A stretch of DNA of 64,000 nucleotides from Allosalinactinospora lopnorensis (GTDB lineage Bacteria; Actinomycetota; Actinomycetes; Streptosporangiales; Streptosporangiaceae), in the NCBI RefSeq assembly GCF_000981225.1, contig NZ_LAJC01000010.1:38487-102486 (forward strand), written 5' to 3'. Of this stretch, positions 20,496-29,275 are shown piece by piece (the first letter of the stretch is position 1; every line of letters starts with the position of its first letter). The notes under the pieces are model-generated. The model worked only from the letters and a program-made list of their open reading frames with translations, made no database searches and was not told where the DNA came from. The position numbers and the translations under genes were made by a program.

Positions 20496-21736
20496 ACGGC
20501 GAAACCACCTACCTGACCGACCTCGCCGAGGTGCTCTGGCCATGCGGCGGGCTCATGGGGCGGGGCGGCGACAGCGGCCTTCCCCGGAACGCCGCTGTCG
20601 TCCCCGGACTCCGCGGCAGCAGGGTGCGCGAGTACCTCCCGGTTCCCTCGGCGCACAATCCGCGGGTGATCCTCCCGGTCGCCAACCGCTACGCGGCGGT
20701 ACGCGGGATCTCGGCGTTCGCCCCTCGTCACTCCTTCCGGGAGCGGCTCCGAACGACCGTACTGACCACGGCGTTCGCCAGCGGCCTGGCCCCATTGCTG
20801 CTGCGCGACCGGCTGCACGTGGGGGCGGGCCGCACCATCGAACACGCCCTGTCGGCAGCGCTGGACCGGGAAGTGGTGATCGCCATCCACATCGGCCCGC
20901 CGCGCGCCAACCGGAAACCCGTCCTGCTCCTGCTGACTCCCGCCGGCCGCACAGTGGGCTACGCCAAGATCGGCGTCAACGAGCTGACCTCGCGACTGGT
21001 ACGGGCGGAGACGCAGGCGCTGCAGCGTCTCGCCGAAGTGCGGCTGCGCGGCGTCACCACCCCTCGGCTGCTCCACGCCGGGGACTGGAACGGCCATCCC
21101 CTTCTCGTGCAGGAGGCGCTTCCCGTCGGCGACCAGACCGACAGGCCCACACGCCGGCAACTCCTGCGCTGCGTCCTGGAGATCTGCAACCTGGAGACGG
21201 TCCGCGAGCGCCGACTGTCCCACAGCCCGTACCGCCGGACCCTGATCAACCGGATCAGCGCGCTGGGCGGGCGCCCGGAAGCCCCGGCCCTGTGCGCCGC
21301 GCTCGAACGGCTCCCCGATGTCCGGGTACCGTTCGGCGCCTGGCACGGCGACCTGACCCGGTGGAACATCGCGAGCACGGCGCGCCGCGCCTTCGTGTGG
21401 GACTGGGAGCGGCTGGCACTTGAGGTACCGATCGGTTTCGACGCGCTCCATTACGAACTGAACGAATGCGTCCAGACCGGGGTGCACCCCGGCGTGCACC
21501 GGTGGTTGGAGAGTGGCGCCCGCCTGCTGCGCGACCCGCTTGTCACCGGTGCCGGCCTGCGGCCCGACGCGGTCTCGACGGTCATGGCCCTTTACCTCAT
21601 CGATCTGGCGACCCGCTACCTGCACGATCGGCAGGCGGATGCCAGCGGGCAGCTGGCCGCGGTCGACGACTGGCTGCTTCCGGCCCTCGCGGGGCTGGAG
21701 GAACGCGCGGCGCACGAAGCGCCGCGCACCTGCTGA
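20492..21736 (+). CDS. Phosphotransferase (APH/choline-kinase fold)-like protein in a polysaccharide gene group
   Basis: 414 residues, start GTG 20492 by overlap with the preceding ORF and a GGGGG-type ribosome site. The N-terminal region (REYLPVPSAHNPRVILPV) is unassigned. The C-terminal half has a kinase-like fold: FGAWHGDLTRWNIAS corresponds to the HGDLxxxNI catalytic loop, and RAFVWDWERLALEVPIGFD to the metal-binding DWE. A small-molecule or glycan kinase is implied, substrate unknown. It is followed after 123 bp by two glycosyltransferase-type genes, so a role in polysaccharide assembly is inferred from context. Confidence 0.7.
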   Translation: MNGETTYLTDLAEVLWPCGGLMGRGGDSGLPRNAAVVPGLRGSRVREYLPVPSAHNPRVILPVANRYAAVRGISAFAPRHSFRERLRTTVLTTAFASGLAPLLLRDRLHVGAGRTIEHALSAALDREVVIAIHIGPPRANRKPVLLLLTPAGRTVGYAKIGVNELTSRLVRAETQALQRLAEVRLRGVTTPRLLHAGDWNGHPLLVQEALPVGDQTDRPTRRQLLRCVLEICNLETVRERRLSHSPYRRTLINRISALGGRPEAPALCAALERLPDVRVPFGAWHGDLTRWNIASTARRAFVWDWERLALEVPIGFDALHYELNECVQTGVHPGVHRWLESGARLLRDPLVTGAGLRPDAVSTVMALYLIDLATRYLHDRQADASGQLAAVDDWLLPALAGLEERAAHEAPRTC

Positions 21737-21830
21737 CCGATCGGGCGCCCGCGCGTACTCCTCCGGCCGGACCCGCGGTCCGGCCGTTTCACCGCAACCT
21801 CTTCGCGACATAACAAGAGGTGACGGTAAA

Positions 21831-21845
21831 ATAACCTTCGGTTAT
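21831..21845. promoter_or_regulatory. Inverted repeat upstream of the PssD-like gene
   Basis: ATAACC-TTC-GGTTAT, perfect 6-bp arms, ending 14 bp before the ATG of the PssD-like gene. Operator-like position; a related sequence occurs at 20038-20049. Confidence 0.5.
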
Positions 21846-21859
21846 GCAATCATGGCTCC

Positions 21860-22318
21860 ATGTCTGCACCGCCGATCCTCCTCGTCGCCTCCGATGGCGG
21901 CCACCTGGCGCAGTTGTGGTCGCTGCGCCCCTGGTGGAAGCGGCGGAATCGCGCCTGGATCAGCTTCCCGACACCTGACGCCGCGGAGCTCCTCAAGGAC
22001 GAAGAGGTGTGCTGGGCGCACCATCCGACCACCCGCCATGTCCGCAACCTGCTGCGCAACACGGTGCTGGCGGTACGGGTCCTCGCCCGCTGCCGCCCCG
22101 CCGTGGTCATCTCCACCGGGGCGGGTGTCGCCCTGCCGTTCTTCATCGTGGCCTGGCTGATGCGCGTGCCCACCGTCTACATCGAGGTCTACGACCGCAT
22201 CGACACCCCGACCCTGACCGCTCGGCTGTGCCGGCCCTTCACCCGGCTGTTCCTCGCCCAATGGGAGGAGCAGCGGGAGTTCATGCCGGCGGCCATCACC
22301 GTAGGACCACTGCTTTGA
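21860..22318 (+). CDS. PssD/Cps14F-like glycosyltransferase subunit
   Basis: 152 residues resembling the Alg14-like partner of split polysaccharide glycosyltransferases (PssD, Cps14F), which anchors the catalytic partner at the membrane. LLVASDGGHLAQLWSLRPWW is the family's GGHL motif. VVISTGAGVALPFFIVAWL is the glycine-rich region plus hydrophobic segment, and PTVYIEVYDRID the conserved acidic end. The stop codon overlaps the TTG of the next gene (TTGA), so the two are translated together, as expected for a PssD/PssE pair. Confidence 0.8.
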   Translation: MSAPPILLVASDGGHLAQLWSLRPWWKRRNRAWISFPTPDAAELLKDEEVCWAHHPTTRHVRNLLRNTVLAVRVLARCRPAVVISTGAGVALPFFIVAWLMRVPTVYIEVYDRIDTPTLTARLCRPFTRLFLAQWEEQREFMPAAITVGPLL

Positions 22319-23823
22319 CAGATGTTGAGAGTCCCAAGACCCGCCGGAGCGCTGCCGAGGAACGCCCATTCGTCCTGGTCACGATCGGCACCAACGACCA
22401 CCCGTTCACCCGGCTGATCGACTGGATCGACGCCTATGCCGCGGAGCATCCGGAGGTCCGCTTCCTGGTGCAGCACGGGTACAGCCGAGCGCCGTCCGCG
22501 GTCCGTGGGGAGGACTTCATCGAGCAGAACCGGCTGCGTTCCCTCATGCGCCAGGCCGCGGCGGTGGTGACGCACGGCGGTCCGGCGACCATCGCCGAAA
22601 CACGCCAGACCGGACATCTGCCGATCGCCGTCGCGCGCGACGCCGAACTCGGCGAGCACACCGAGAACCACCAGCCGCGCTTCGTGGCGCGACTGGACTC
22701 CTCCGGCATGGTCTATTCGTGTGCCAGCTTCCAGCAGCTCACGGCCACGCTCGACAAGGCGCTCGCCCAGCCCGGCGACTTCCGTCTCGCCGGGGACCCC
22801 GACGAGACGACGGCGGCTGTCGCCCGCCACGCGGGCGACCTCATCGACCTCCTCGCCCCGACCGCTTCCGAAGAGCGTCCGCTTCCCGGTCCCGTGCGTC
22901 TGCCGGCGGACGACGACTGGCCCGAGGTGACCGTCATCGTCGCCACCCGGGACCGGCCCGGTCTGCTCCGGCGCACCCTTCGTTCCATCGTGGACCAGGA
23001 CTACCCGGGCAGGATCATCACCCTGCTCGTCTACGACAACGACGACCCCGACCACACCCTCGCCGACGACTCCGAGGAGCGCCCCGTGCGGATCCTCGGC
23101 AACACTCTGACACCGGGACTGGCCGGGGCCCGCAACACCGGTGTGCTCGCCTCGTGGACCGAACTGGTGGCCTTCTGCGACGACGATGACAGTTGGCTCC
23201 CGCACAAGCTCCGCAGCCAGGTCGACGTGATGCGCGCCGAGCCGGACACGGAGGTGGTCTGCTGCGGCGTCCGGGTCATCTACGACCGAAGCGAAGCCGA
23301 GCGTGTCCTGTACCGCACCAGCGTCACCTTCGCCGACCTTCTCAGCTCCCGGGTGGCGGATCTGCACCCCTCGACGTTCCTCATCCGGCGCGACGCCATG
23401 GTGCACGGCTGCGGCCCGGTGAGCGAGGACATTCCGGGCAGCTACGGCGAGAACTACGAGCTGCTGCTGCGCCTGGCCCGGCGCGCCCCCATCCGGAACA
23501 TCCCCGAAGCCGGGGTGCGCGTATTGTGGCACCACAGGTCGCACTCCGGCGGCCGGTGGCAGACGATCTCCACCGCACTGCGGTGGCTGCTCTCCCAGTA
23601 CCCGGAGTTCCGGCTGGTGCCACGCGGTCTCGCGCGGATCTCCGGGAAGATCGCCTTCGCCGAGGCCGCGTCGGGGCGGCGCGGAGCGGCCCTGGAATGG
23701 GCGCTGGCGGCGCTGCGGGCCCGCCCTACCGAGGCCCGCGCCTACCTCGCGCTGGCCGTTGTCTGCGGGCTGTCCGCGGACCGGATCGTACGCGCACTCC
23801 ACAAACGGGGCCGGGGAATCTGA
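22315..23823 (+). CDS. PssE-like glycosyltransferase fused to a GT2 glycosyltransferase
   Basis: 502 residues starting at TTG 22315 inside the TTGA overlap. Residues about 15-180 are PssE/Cps14G-like (GT28 C-terminal half): FVLVTIGTNDHPFTRLIDWI, VTHGGPATIAETRQTG (nucleotide-sugar loop) and GEHTENHQ. Residues about 200-450 are a separate GT2 enzyme: VTVIVATRDRPGLLRRTLRS, GLAGARNTGVLAS and CDDDDSWLP with the metal-binding acidic triad. A helical tail of about 50 residues follows. So one polypeptide carries the catalytic half of the preceding PssD-like protein and a second sugar transferase, presumably adding consecutive sugars to a lipid-linked repeat unit. Donor and acceptor are unknown. Confidence 0.82.
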   Translation: MTDVESPKTRRSAAEERPFVLVTIGTNDHPFTRLIDWIDAYAAEHPEVRFLVQHGYSRAPSAVRGEDFIEQNRLRSLMRQAAAVVTHGGPATIAETRQTGHLPIAVARDAELGEHTENHQPRFVARLDSSGMVYSCASFQQLTATLDKALAQPGDFRLAGDPDETTAAVARHAGDLIDLLAPTASEERPLPGPVRLPADDDWPEVTVIVATRDRPGLLRRTLRSIVDQDYPGRIITLLVYDNDDPDHTLADDSEERPVRILGNTLTPGLAGARNTGVLASWTELVAFCDDDDSWLPHKLRSQVDVMRAEPDTEVVCCGVRVIYDRSEAERVLYRTSVTFADLLSSRVADLHPSTFLIRRDAMVHGCGPVSEDIPGSYGENYELLLRLARRAPIRNIPEAGVRVLWHHRSHSGGRWQTISTALRWLLSQYPEFRLVPRGLARISGKIAFAEAASGRRGAALEWALAALRARPTEARAYLALAVVCGLSADRIVRALHKRGRGI

Positions 23824-23919
23824 CAGCCCGGACGGAAGTCAGGCTGCCGACCCCGCGGACAAAGGCCGGAGCGGGCCCGACCGGCCGGCGGGCGGCTCAC
23901 CCGGCGGCGCCGGGACCGC

Positions 23920-25188
23920 TCATTCCGCTCCGAGGATCATCCCCGCGCCGACCGTCTGGTTCGTGCCCTCGTCGATCAGGATGAAGCCGCCGGTCAGCCG
24001 GTTCTTCTTGTACTCGTCGGCGAACAGCGGCTGGGCCGACCGCAGCGTGACCCGGCCGATCTCGTTCAGCTCCAGGTGCTCCGCCTCCTCATCGCGGTGC
24101 AGCGTGTTGACGTCCAGCCGGTAGAGGAGGTCGCGCACCATGACCTTCGCGGTGCGTGTGGTGTGCTTGACGAGCAGCTTGGAGCGCGGTGTCAGCTTCC
24201 TGCTCTCCGCCATCCAGCACACCATCGCGTCGATGTTCTGCGCGGTGCTCGGTTTGTTGTTCGGCCGGCAGAGCATGTCGCCCCGGGAGATGTCGATGTC
24301 GTCCTCGAGCAGCAGGGTGACCGACATCGGCGGGAAAGCCTCGCTCACCTCGCCGTCAGCGGTGACGATCGTGGAAATGCGGCTGTTCAGCCCGGACGGC
24401 AGGTGCGTGATCTCGTCGCCGGGCTTGAGGACACCGCCCGTCACCTGGCCGGCGTAGCCCCGGAAGTCGTGCAGCTCGGGGTCGGCCGACTTCTGCGGCC
24501 GGATCACGTACTGCACCGGGAAACGCACGTCGATGAGGTTGCGGTCGGAGGCGATGTGCACGTTCTCCAGGTGGTGCAGCAGCGACGGGCCCTCGTACCA
24601 GGGCATGTTCATCGAACGGTCGACGACGTTGTCGCCGTGCAGCGCCGAGATCGGGACGAACGTCAGGTCCCCCACGTCCAGCTTCGCGGCGAAGTCCGAG
24701 AACTCCTGCTTGATCTCCTCGAACCGCTCCTCGGAGTAGTCGACGAGGTCCATCTTGTTGACGGCCATCACCAGGTGCCGCACCTGCAGCAGTGTGGTCA
24801 GGAACGCGTGCCGGCGGCTCTGCTCCTGCAGCCCCTTACGCGCGTCGACCAGGATGATCGCCAGGTCGGACGTCGAGGCGCCCGTCACCATGTTGCGCGT
24901 GTACTGCACGTGGCCGGGGGTGTCGGCGATGATGAACGTCCGGCGCGGCGTGGCGAAGTAGCGGTAGGCCACGTCGATGGTGATGCCCTGCTCGCGCTCG
25001 GCGCGCAGCCCGTCGGTGAGCAGTGCCAGGTTCGTCTGCTCCTCGCCGCGGTCCTGACTGGTGCGCTCCACGGCGTCGAGCTGGTCTTCGAAGATGGACT
25101 TGGAGTCGTAGAGGAGCCGACCTATCAGGGTGCTCTTTCCGTCGTCGACGGAGCCGGCCGTGGCGAGCCGCAGGATGTCAGTACTCAT
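23920..25188 (-). CDS. cysN: Sulfate adenylyltransferase subunit 1 (GTPase)
   Basis: 422-residue EF-Tu-like GTPase that couples GTP hydrolysis to APS formation by CysD. The motifs are GSVDDGKSTLIGRLLYDSK (P-loop), EREQGITIDVAYRYF (switch I), ADTPGHVQYTRNM (G3), VNKMDLVDY (G4) and ISALHGDNV (G5), followed by beta-barrel domains. There is no CysC fusion; APS kinase is separate (14415-16034). ATG 25188 is chosen; 53 bp separate it from cysD. Third gene of cysQ-cysD-cysN. Confidence 0.95.
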   Translation of the reverse strand: MSTDILRLATAGSVDDGKSTLIGRLLYDSKSIFEDQLDAVERTSQDRGEEQTNLALLTDGLRAEREQGITIDVAYRYFATPRRTFIIADTPGHVQYTRNMVTGASTSDLAIILVDARKGLQEQSRRHAFLTTLLQVRHLVMAVNKMDLVDYSEERFEEIKQEFSDFAAKLDVGDLTFVPISALHGDNVVDRSMNMPWYEGPSLLHHLENVHIASDRNLIDVRFPVQYVIRPQKSADPELHDFRGYAGQVTGGVLKPGDEITHLPSGLNSRISTIVTADGEVSEAFPPMSVTLLLEDDIDISRGDMLCRPNNKPSTAQNIDAMVCWMAESRKLTPRSKLLVKHTTRTAKVMVRDLLYRLDVNTLHRDEEAEHLELNEIGRVTLRSAQPLFADEYKKNRLTGGFILIDEGTNQTVGAGMILGAE

Positions 25189-25241
25189 GTGCAGGTGGTC
25201 CAAAGGGTCTGAGGGCGGACGGGGGTGGCCGGAGGCGGCGG

Positions 25242-26174
25242 TCAGAAGTACCCTTCGCGCTTGCGGTCCTCCATGGCCGCTTCACTGGAGCGGTCGTCGG
25301 CGCGGGTCTGGCCGCGCTCGGTGATGCGGGTGGCCGCGATCTCGGCGATGATGTCGCCGATCTCGGTGGCGGTGGAGCGAACCGCCCCCGTGCAGGTCAT
25401 GTCGCCGACCGTGCGGTAGCGGACCGTCGTCTCGAAGACCGCCTCGTCCTCACCCCGGGAGATGTAGGGGGTGTCGGCGAGCAGGATGCCGTCGCGCTCG
25501 AACACCTGGCGCGAGTGGGAGAAGTAGATGGCGGGCAGGTCCAGGCCTTCGCGCGCGATGTAGCCCCACACGTCCAGCTCGGTCCAGTTCGACAGCGGGA
25601 ACACCCGGATGTGCTCGCCGCGCTCGGTCCGGGTGTTGAACACGTTCCACAGCTCGGGGCGCTGCGCCTTGGGGTCCCACTGGCCGAACTCGTCACGGAA
25701 CGAGAAGATCCGCTCCTTGGCCCGGGCCTTCTCCTCGTCCCGCCGGGCGCCGCCGAACGCCGCGTCGAAACCGTACTCCTCGATGGCCTCCAGCAGGGCC
25801 GCGGTCTGCAGCCGGTTGCGGCTCGCCCAGCGGCCCGTGGGCTCGGTGACCTTTCCGGCGTCGATCTGCTCCTGCACCGACGCCACGATCAACCGCACGC
25901 CCGCCTCGGCCACACGGCGATCCCGGAACTCCATGACCTCCGGGAAGTTGTGGCCCGTGTCGACGTGCATCACGGGGAACGGGATCGCTCCCGGCCAGAA
26001 CGCCTTCTCCGCGAGACGGAGCATGACGATGGAGTCCTTGCCTCCGGAGAAGAGCAGCACCGGCCGCTCGAACTCCGCGGCCACCTCGCGCATAATGAAG
26101 ATCGCTTCGGCTTCGAGGAAATCGAGCTGAGAGAGCTGATACCGCCCGAGCGCCGACTGACCAACCTGACTCAT
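25242..26174 (-). CDS. cysD: Sulfate adenylyltransferase subunit 2
   Basis: 310-residue catalytic subunit of ATP sulfurylase, PP-loop superfamily: RPVLLFSGGKDSIVMLRLAE (SGGKDS pyrophosphate loop) and VMHVDTGHNFPEV. FPLSNWTELDVWGYI, YFSHSRQVFERDG and RYRTVGDMTCTGAVRS are CysD-specific segments. It works as a heterodimer with CysN. ATG 26174. Preceded after 46 bp by cysQ. Confidence 0.96.
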   Translation of the reverse strand: MSQVGQSALGRYQLSQLDFLEAEAIFIMREVAAEFERPVLLFSGGKDSIVMLRLAEKAFWPGAIPFPVMHVDTGHNFPEVMEFRDRRVAEAGVRLIVASVQEQIDAGKVTEPTGRWASRNRLQTAALLEAIEEYGFDAAFGGARRDEEKARAKERIFSFRDEFGQWDPKAQRPELWNVFNTRTERGEHIRVFPLSNWTELDVWGYIAREGLDLPAIYFSHSRQVFERDGILLADTPYISRGEDEAVFETTVRYRTVGDMTCTGAVRSTATEIGDIIAEIAATRITERGQTRADDRSSEAAMEDRKREGYF

Positions 26175-26220
26175 GAACCCCGCCTCACGCTCGTGTTCCG
26201 CACACCAGCGGGGGCTGCGG

Positions 26221-27012
26221 TCAGCCTCCCGTGTGTGGGCCCGCGCTGTTCCGATCCGCGACGTCGCGGATACTCGCCAACAACGTACTCGACAATTCCG
26301 GTCGGCATACAAGGATATCCGGTAGCGACGGGTCCGCCTCGTTGTAGGTCAGCTTTGCGCCGTCGATCCTGGACGTGTGCAGACCTGCCGCCTTCGCGAC
26401 GGCCACCGGCGCGGCGCTGTCCCACTCGAACTGCCCTCCCGCGTGCACGTAGATGTCGGCGATCCCGAGCATCACCGCGCAGATCTTCGCGCCCGCCGAC
26501 CCCAGGGGGACCACTTCCGCACCGAGCTGCGTCGCCATCCGCTGCACGAACTCCGGGGGCCGGGTTCGGCTGGTGGTGATCCGCAACCGCTGCCCCGAGG
26601 GCCTCTCCTCCGGCAGCCACGGCGGATCGACCGTCGACAGTGTGCTGCCCTGCGCCGGCAGGGCGACCGCGCCGGCGGTCAGCTCGCCGTCCTCCCAGAG
26701 GGCGACGTGCACCGCCCAGTCGGTCCGGTCGGTCTCGGCGAACTCCCGGGTACCGTCGAGCGGATCGATGATCCACACCCGCCGTGCGCCCAGCCGCGCG
26801 CTGTCATCGGCGCCCTCCTCCGAGAGCACGGCGTCGCTCGGCCGGAGCCGGCCCAGCGCGGAGAAGAGGAACTCATGCGAGGTTCGGTCCCCGAGCGTGC
26901 GGAGTACCTCGGGCTCCTCCAAGCCTTGTCGGGCGCGGAGGCGCAGCAGGTGCTGGCCCGCCTCCGTCGCGAGGTCGCGCGCCACTTCATGATCGTTTCG
27001 AATGCTGTTCAC
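26221..27012 (-). CDS. cysQ: 3'(2'),5'-bisphosphate nucleotidase (PAP phosphatase)
   Basis: 263-residue Mg/Li-sensitive phosphatase of the inositol-monophosphatase superfamily that removes PAP, the product left when PAPS is used. Metal-binding motifs are SEEGADD, WIIDPLDGTREFAE and GQFEWDSAAPVAV. The GTG at 27012 is supported by a -10-like CATACT (minus 27024-27019) placed 7 bp before it, suggesting leaderless translation. First gene of the cysQ-cysD-cysN operon. No PAPS reductase (cysH) is nearby, so this cluster may supply PAPS for sulfotransfer. Confidence 0.9.
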   Translation of the reverse strand: MNSIRNDHEVARDLATEAGQHLLRLRARQGLEEPEVLRTLGDRTSHEFLFSALGRLRPSDAVLSEEGADDSARLGARRVWIIDPLDGTREFAETDRTDWAVHVALWEDGELTAGAVALPAQGSTLSTVDPPWLPEERPSGQRLRITTSRTRPPEFVQRMATQLGAEVVPLGSAGAKICAVMLGIADIYVHAGGQFEWDSAAPVAVAKAAGLHTSRIDGAKLTYNEADPSLPDILVCRPELSSTLLASIRDVADRNSAGPHTGG

Positions 27013-27626
27013 CGGACTCAGTATGCTCCCGCCCCACAGATCACCACGGACCGCGTCTTCCACAGAATCTGGACGTCCACGACAGGGAACCAGTTTTCCA
27101 CGTAACGTGGGCCCGAACGGACGGATTCCTCCCATGAGAGGTCGCGCCGCCCGCTCGTTGTGGTCTCGTCACGCCGGTCGCGTCCACCAGCCGCCAACGG
27201 GCGACCCGGCGACCTCCTCGGGCAATCAGGAGGCCGGCCAGGGGTGCGCGCATCCGCGGTGTACCGGACGACCGAGGGAACCCGTCGCGCGAACGGCGGC
27301 GCGGACGGGCACCGACGAAGGTGATCCGGAGATCCCCGCACGGCAGCACGCCGTTGTGCTCGTGGCGGAGGCGCCGCACCGTCCTGAGCACATCCGCGTC
27401 CGCAACCATGATACGAAACGCGCGGCGCGCGGGCTCAGCCTGCCCTTGGACGGGGCGGCACCGCGAGCGCGCCGGGACCGGCCACCCCACCACGTTCCCC
27501 CGCGCATGCCCTTACCCGTACTGCGCCATTGGCGCAGCCGCCTGCGCCGGCGATATCGCAGTACCCGGCGGAGCGGCACAGGCGTGGGCAACACCACAGA
27601 TCCGCGGTCCCGCACGGCGCGCCGGC
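27013..27626. other. 614-bp noncoding stretch rich in palindromes between cysQ and pth
   Basis: No convincing gene on either strand. It holds CCACGT-A-ACGTGG (27098-27110), about 85 bp upstream of the cysQ start and possibly an operator. A nested structure comprises CTGCGCC-ATT-GGCGCAG (27521-27537) inside arms GTACTGCG/CGCAGTAC (27518-27525, 27557-27564), next to the palindrome GCGATATCGC (27550-27559). The latter lies just downstream of pth and may act in termination. Confidence 0.5.
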
Positions 27627-28199
27627 CTACTGCGCCGTGTGGTACACGTGCTGCGCCTTCTCCAGTCCATCGGTCAGCACGGTCTGCGCGGCGTCGGCCG
27701 CGCGCTCGATGTCCAGATCGAGCTCTTTCCGCTCCGCCGAGGAGAAGTCCTTCAAGACGTAGGTCGCGGCGTCCATGCGGCCCGGTGGGCGGCCCACCCC
27801 GAACCGCAGCCGGACGTAATCGGGCCCCGAGAGGGACTTGTTGATCGAACGCAGGCCGTTGTGCCCCCCGGTCCCGCCGCCGCGCTTCAGCTTCAACGCG
27901 CCGAAGGCGATGTCGAGGTCGTCGTGGACGACCACGATCCGCTCCAGGGGCACCTTGTAGAAACTGCTCAGCCCGGCCACCGGGCCGCCGGAGAGGTTCA
28001 TGAAGGATCGCGGCTTGGCCAGCACCGCCGGGACCCCCTCGATCCGGGTCTCGGCGACCTCGGCGTGGGCCTTGTGCGATTTCCAGCGGACGCCGGACCG
28101 TCCGGCGAGAACATCGGCGACCATGAAACCCACGTTGTGCCGGTTCCCCGCGTACTTGGGACCGGGGTTGCCCAAGCCCACGATCAGCCAGCGGTCCAC
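27627..28199 (-). CDS. pth: Peptidyl-tRNA hydrolase
   Basis: 190-residue essential hydrolase releasing peptides from dropped-off peptidyl-t[24 protein letters not shown] contains the catalytic His and family Asn. [25 protein letters not shown] and [16 protein letters not shown] complete the signatures. GTG 28199 is chosen for its AGGGGA ribosome site and standard protein length; an upstream ATG at 28283 would add 28 poorly conserved residues. Follows rplY and prs on the same strand in a classic actinobacterial order. Confidence 0.95.
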   Translation of the reverse strand: MDRWLIVGLGNPGPKYAGNRHNVGFMVADVLAGRSGVRWKSHKAHAEVAETRIEGVPAVLAKPRSFMNLSGGPVAGLSSFYKVPLERIVVVHDDLDIAFGALKLKRGGGTGGHNGLRSINKSLSGPDYVRLRFGVGRPPGRMDAATYVLKDFSSAERKELDLDIERAADAAQTVLTDGLEKAQHVYHTAQ

Positions 28200-28318
28200 G
28201 CTCGCGTCCCCTTCTCCGCTCTCCGATCCCCTCCCAGACACAGACGCGCGGTCTCCCAACCAGCGCTGCAGGAGACCACGCATCGGTGCTGAATCCTTAT
28301 CCGAAAGGACTGCGGAGG

Positions 28319-28954
28319 CTACTCAGAGGCCTCGGACTTCTCCTCCGCCGCTTCGGCGACCGGCTCCTCGGCCTCCTCGACGGACTCGCCGAGCTCGGCC
28401 TCGACCTCTTCCTCGGTCCGCTCAGCGGCGATCGTGAGGACCAGTGTTTCGGGGTCGCTCACCAGTTCGGTACCGCCGGGCAGCTTCAGGTCGGCGGCGG
28501 TGACATGCGTACCGACCTCGATCCCCTCGACGTCGACCTCCACGCCCTCGGGGATGTGGGTGGCTTCGGCCTCGACCTCGACCTGGGTCAGCTCCTGGTT
28601 GAGCACACCGCCGGGGGCGATCTCACCGGTGAGGGTCACCGGGATCTCGACGGTGACCTTCTCGCCCTTCTTGACGACGAGCAGGTCGACGTGCTCCAGA
28701 AACCCCTTGATGGAGTCGCGCTGCACGTCCTTCGGCAGGCACAGGTTGTCCTTGCCCTTGAGGCCGTCGATGCGCAGCAGCACGTTCGGCGTCTTCAGGG
28801 CCATCATCATCTCGTGGCCGTCAACGGTGATGTGGCGAGGGTCGGTGCCGTGGCCGTAGAGGACGGCCGGCACCCTACCCGCGCGGCGGGCGCGTCGCGC
28901 GGCGCCCTTGCCGAATTCCGTGCGCGGCTCGGCAGCGATGCGTACCTCGGACAC
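28319..28954 (-). CDS. rplY: 50S ribosomal protein L25 (general stress protein Ctc type)
   Basis: 211-residue long-form L25/CTC that binds 5S rRNA. The N-terminal L25 domain starts [19 protein letters not shown] with [17 protein letters not shown]. The C-terminal beta domain contains [19 protein letters not shown] and [12 protein letters not shown], followed by an acidic Glu/Ala-rich tail. GTG 28954 has GAGGAG 7 nt upstream. Its upstream region contains short tandem hairpin repeats (28968-29062). Confidence 0.95.
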   Translation of the reverse strand: MSEVRIAAEPRTEFGKGAARRARRAGRVPAVLYGHGTDPRHITVDGHEMMMALKTPNVLLRIDGLKGKDNLCLPKDVQRDSIKGFLEHVDLLVVKKGEKVTVEIPVTLTGEIAPGGVLNQELTQVEVEAEATHIPEGVEVDVEGIEVGTHVTAADLKLPGGTELVSDPETLVLTIAAERTEEEVEAELGESVEEAEEPVAEAAEEKSEASE

Positions 28955-28967
28955 GACAAAACTCCTC

Positions 28968-29062
28968 GGGATCATCCCCGCCTGAGCGAGGAACACAACG
29001 ATTCATCCCCGCCTCAGCGAGGAAACTACGGGACCACCCCGCCAAGCCGGCGAACACAACTG
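28968..29062. repeat. Imperfect tandem repeat, about 31-bp period, three units, upstream of rplY
   Basis: TCATCCCCGCCTGAGCGAGG starts at 28972 and TCATCCCCGCCTCAGCGAGG at 29003 (one difference over 20 bases). A weaker third unit runs from about 29033 (CCACCCCGCCAAGCCGGCGA). The first two units form CCCCGC/GCGAGG stems. It lies in the rplY leader or promoter region. Confidence 0.65.
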
Positions 29063-29240
29063 TGCCGTGGCCAGCCGCATCCGGCGAACCGTCTCGGCCC
29101 GGCCGATCCGGAAGCATTCGCCGGATACTCCTGGTCCACGCAGCCATTCGGTCCGGGCCCATGGCGGCACACGCAGCCCGGCGGACGCGGGGATACCCGA
29201 CCCAGTCTAATGGCTCTGCCGACGCCTCCGAACATTCTCC

Positions 29241-29272
29241 CCGGCAGCGGGCCGGTACCGGCCCGCTGCCGG
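29241..29272. terminator. 32-bp perfect palindrome behind prs
   Basis: Loop-less perfect palindrome centred on GCCGGTACCGGC, 3 bp past the prs stop codon. Likely the terminator or 3'-end stabiliser of glmU-prs. It has the same CCGGTACCGG centre as the palindrome behind ndh. Confidence 0.75.
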
Positions 29273-29275
29273 TGC

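Noticed and set aside
27013..27626. A small gene between cysQ and pth
   Set aside because: Open frames here lack ribosome sites, recognised domains and the third-position GC pattern of neighbours.
28968..29062. CRISPR array
   Set aside because: Repeat-like units are about 31 bp apart, leaving no room for spacers; only two good units; no cas gene in the window.
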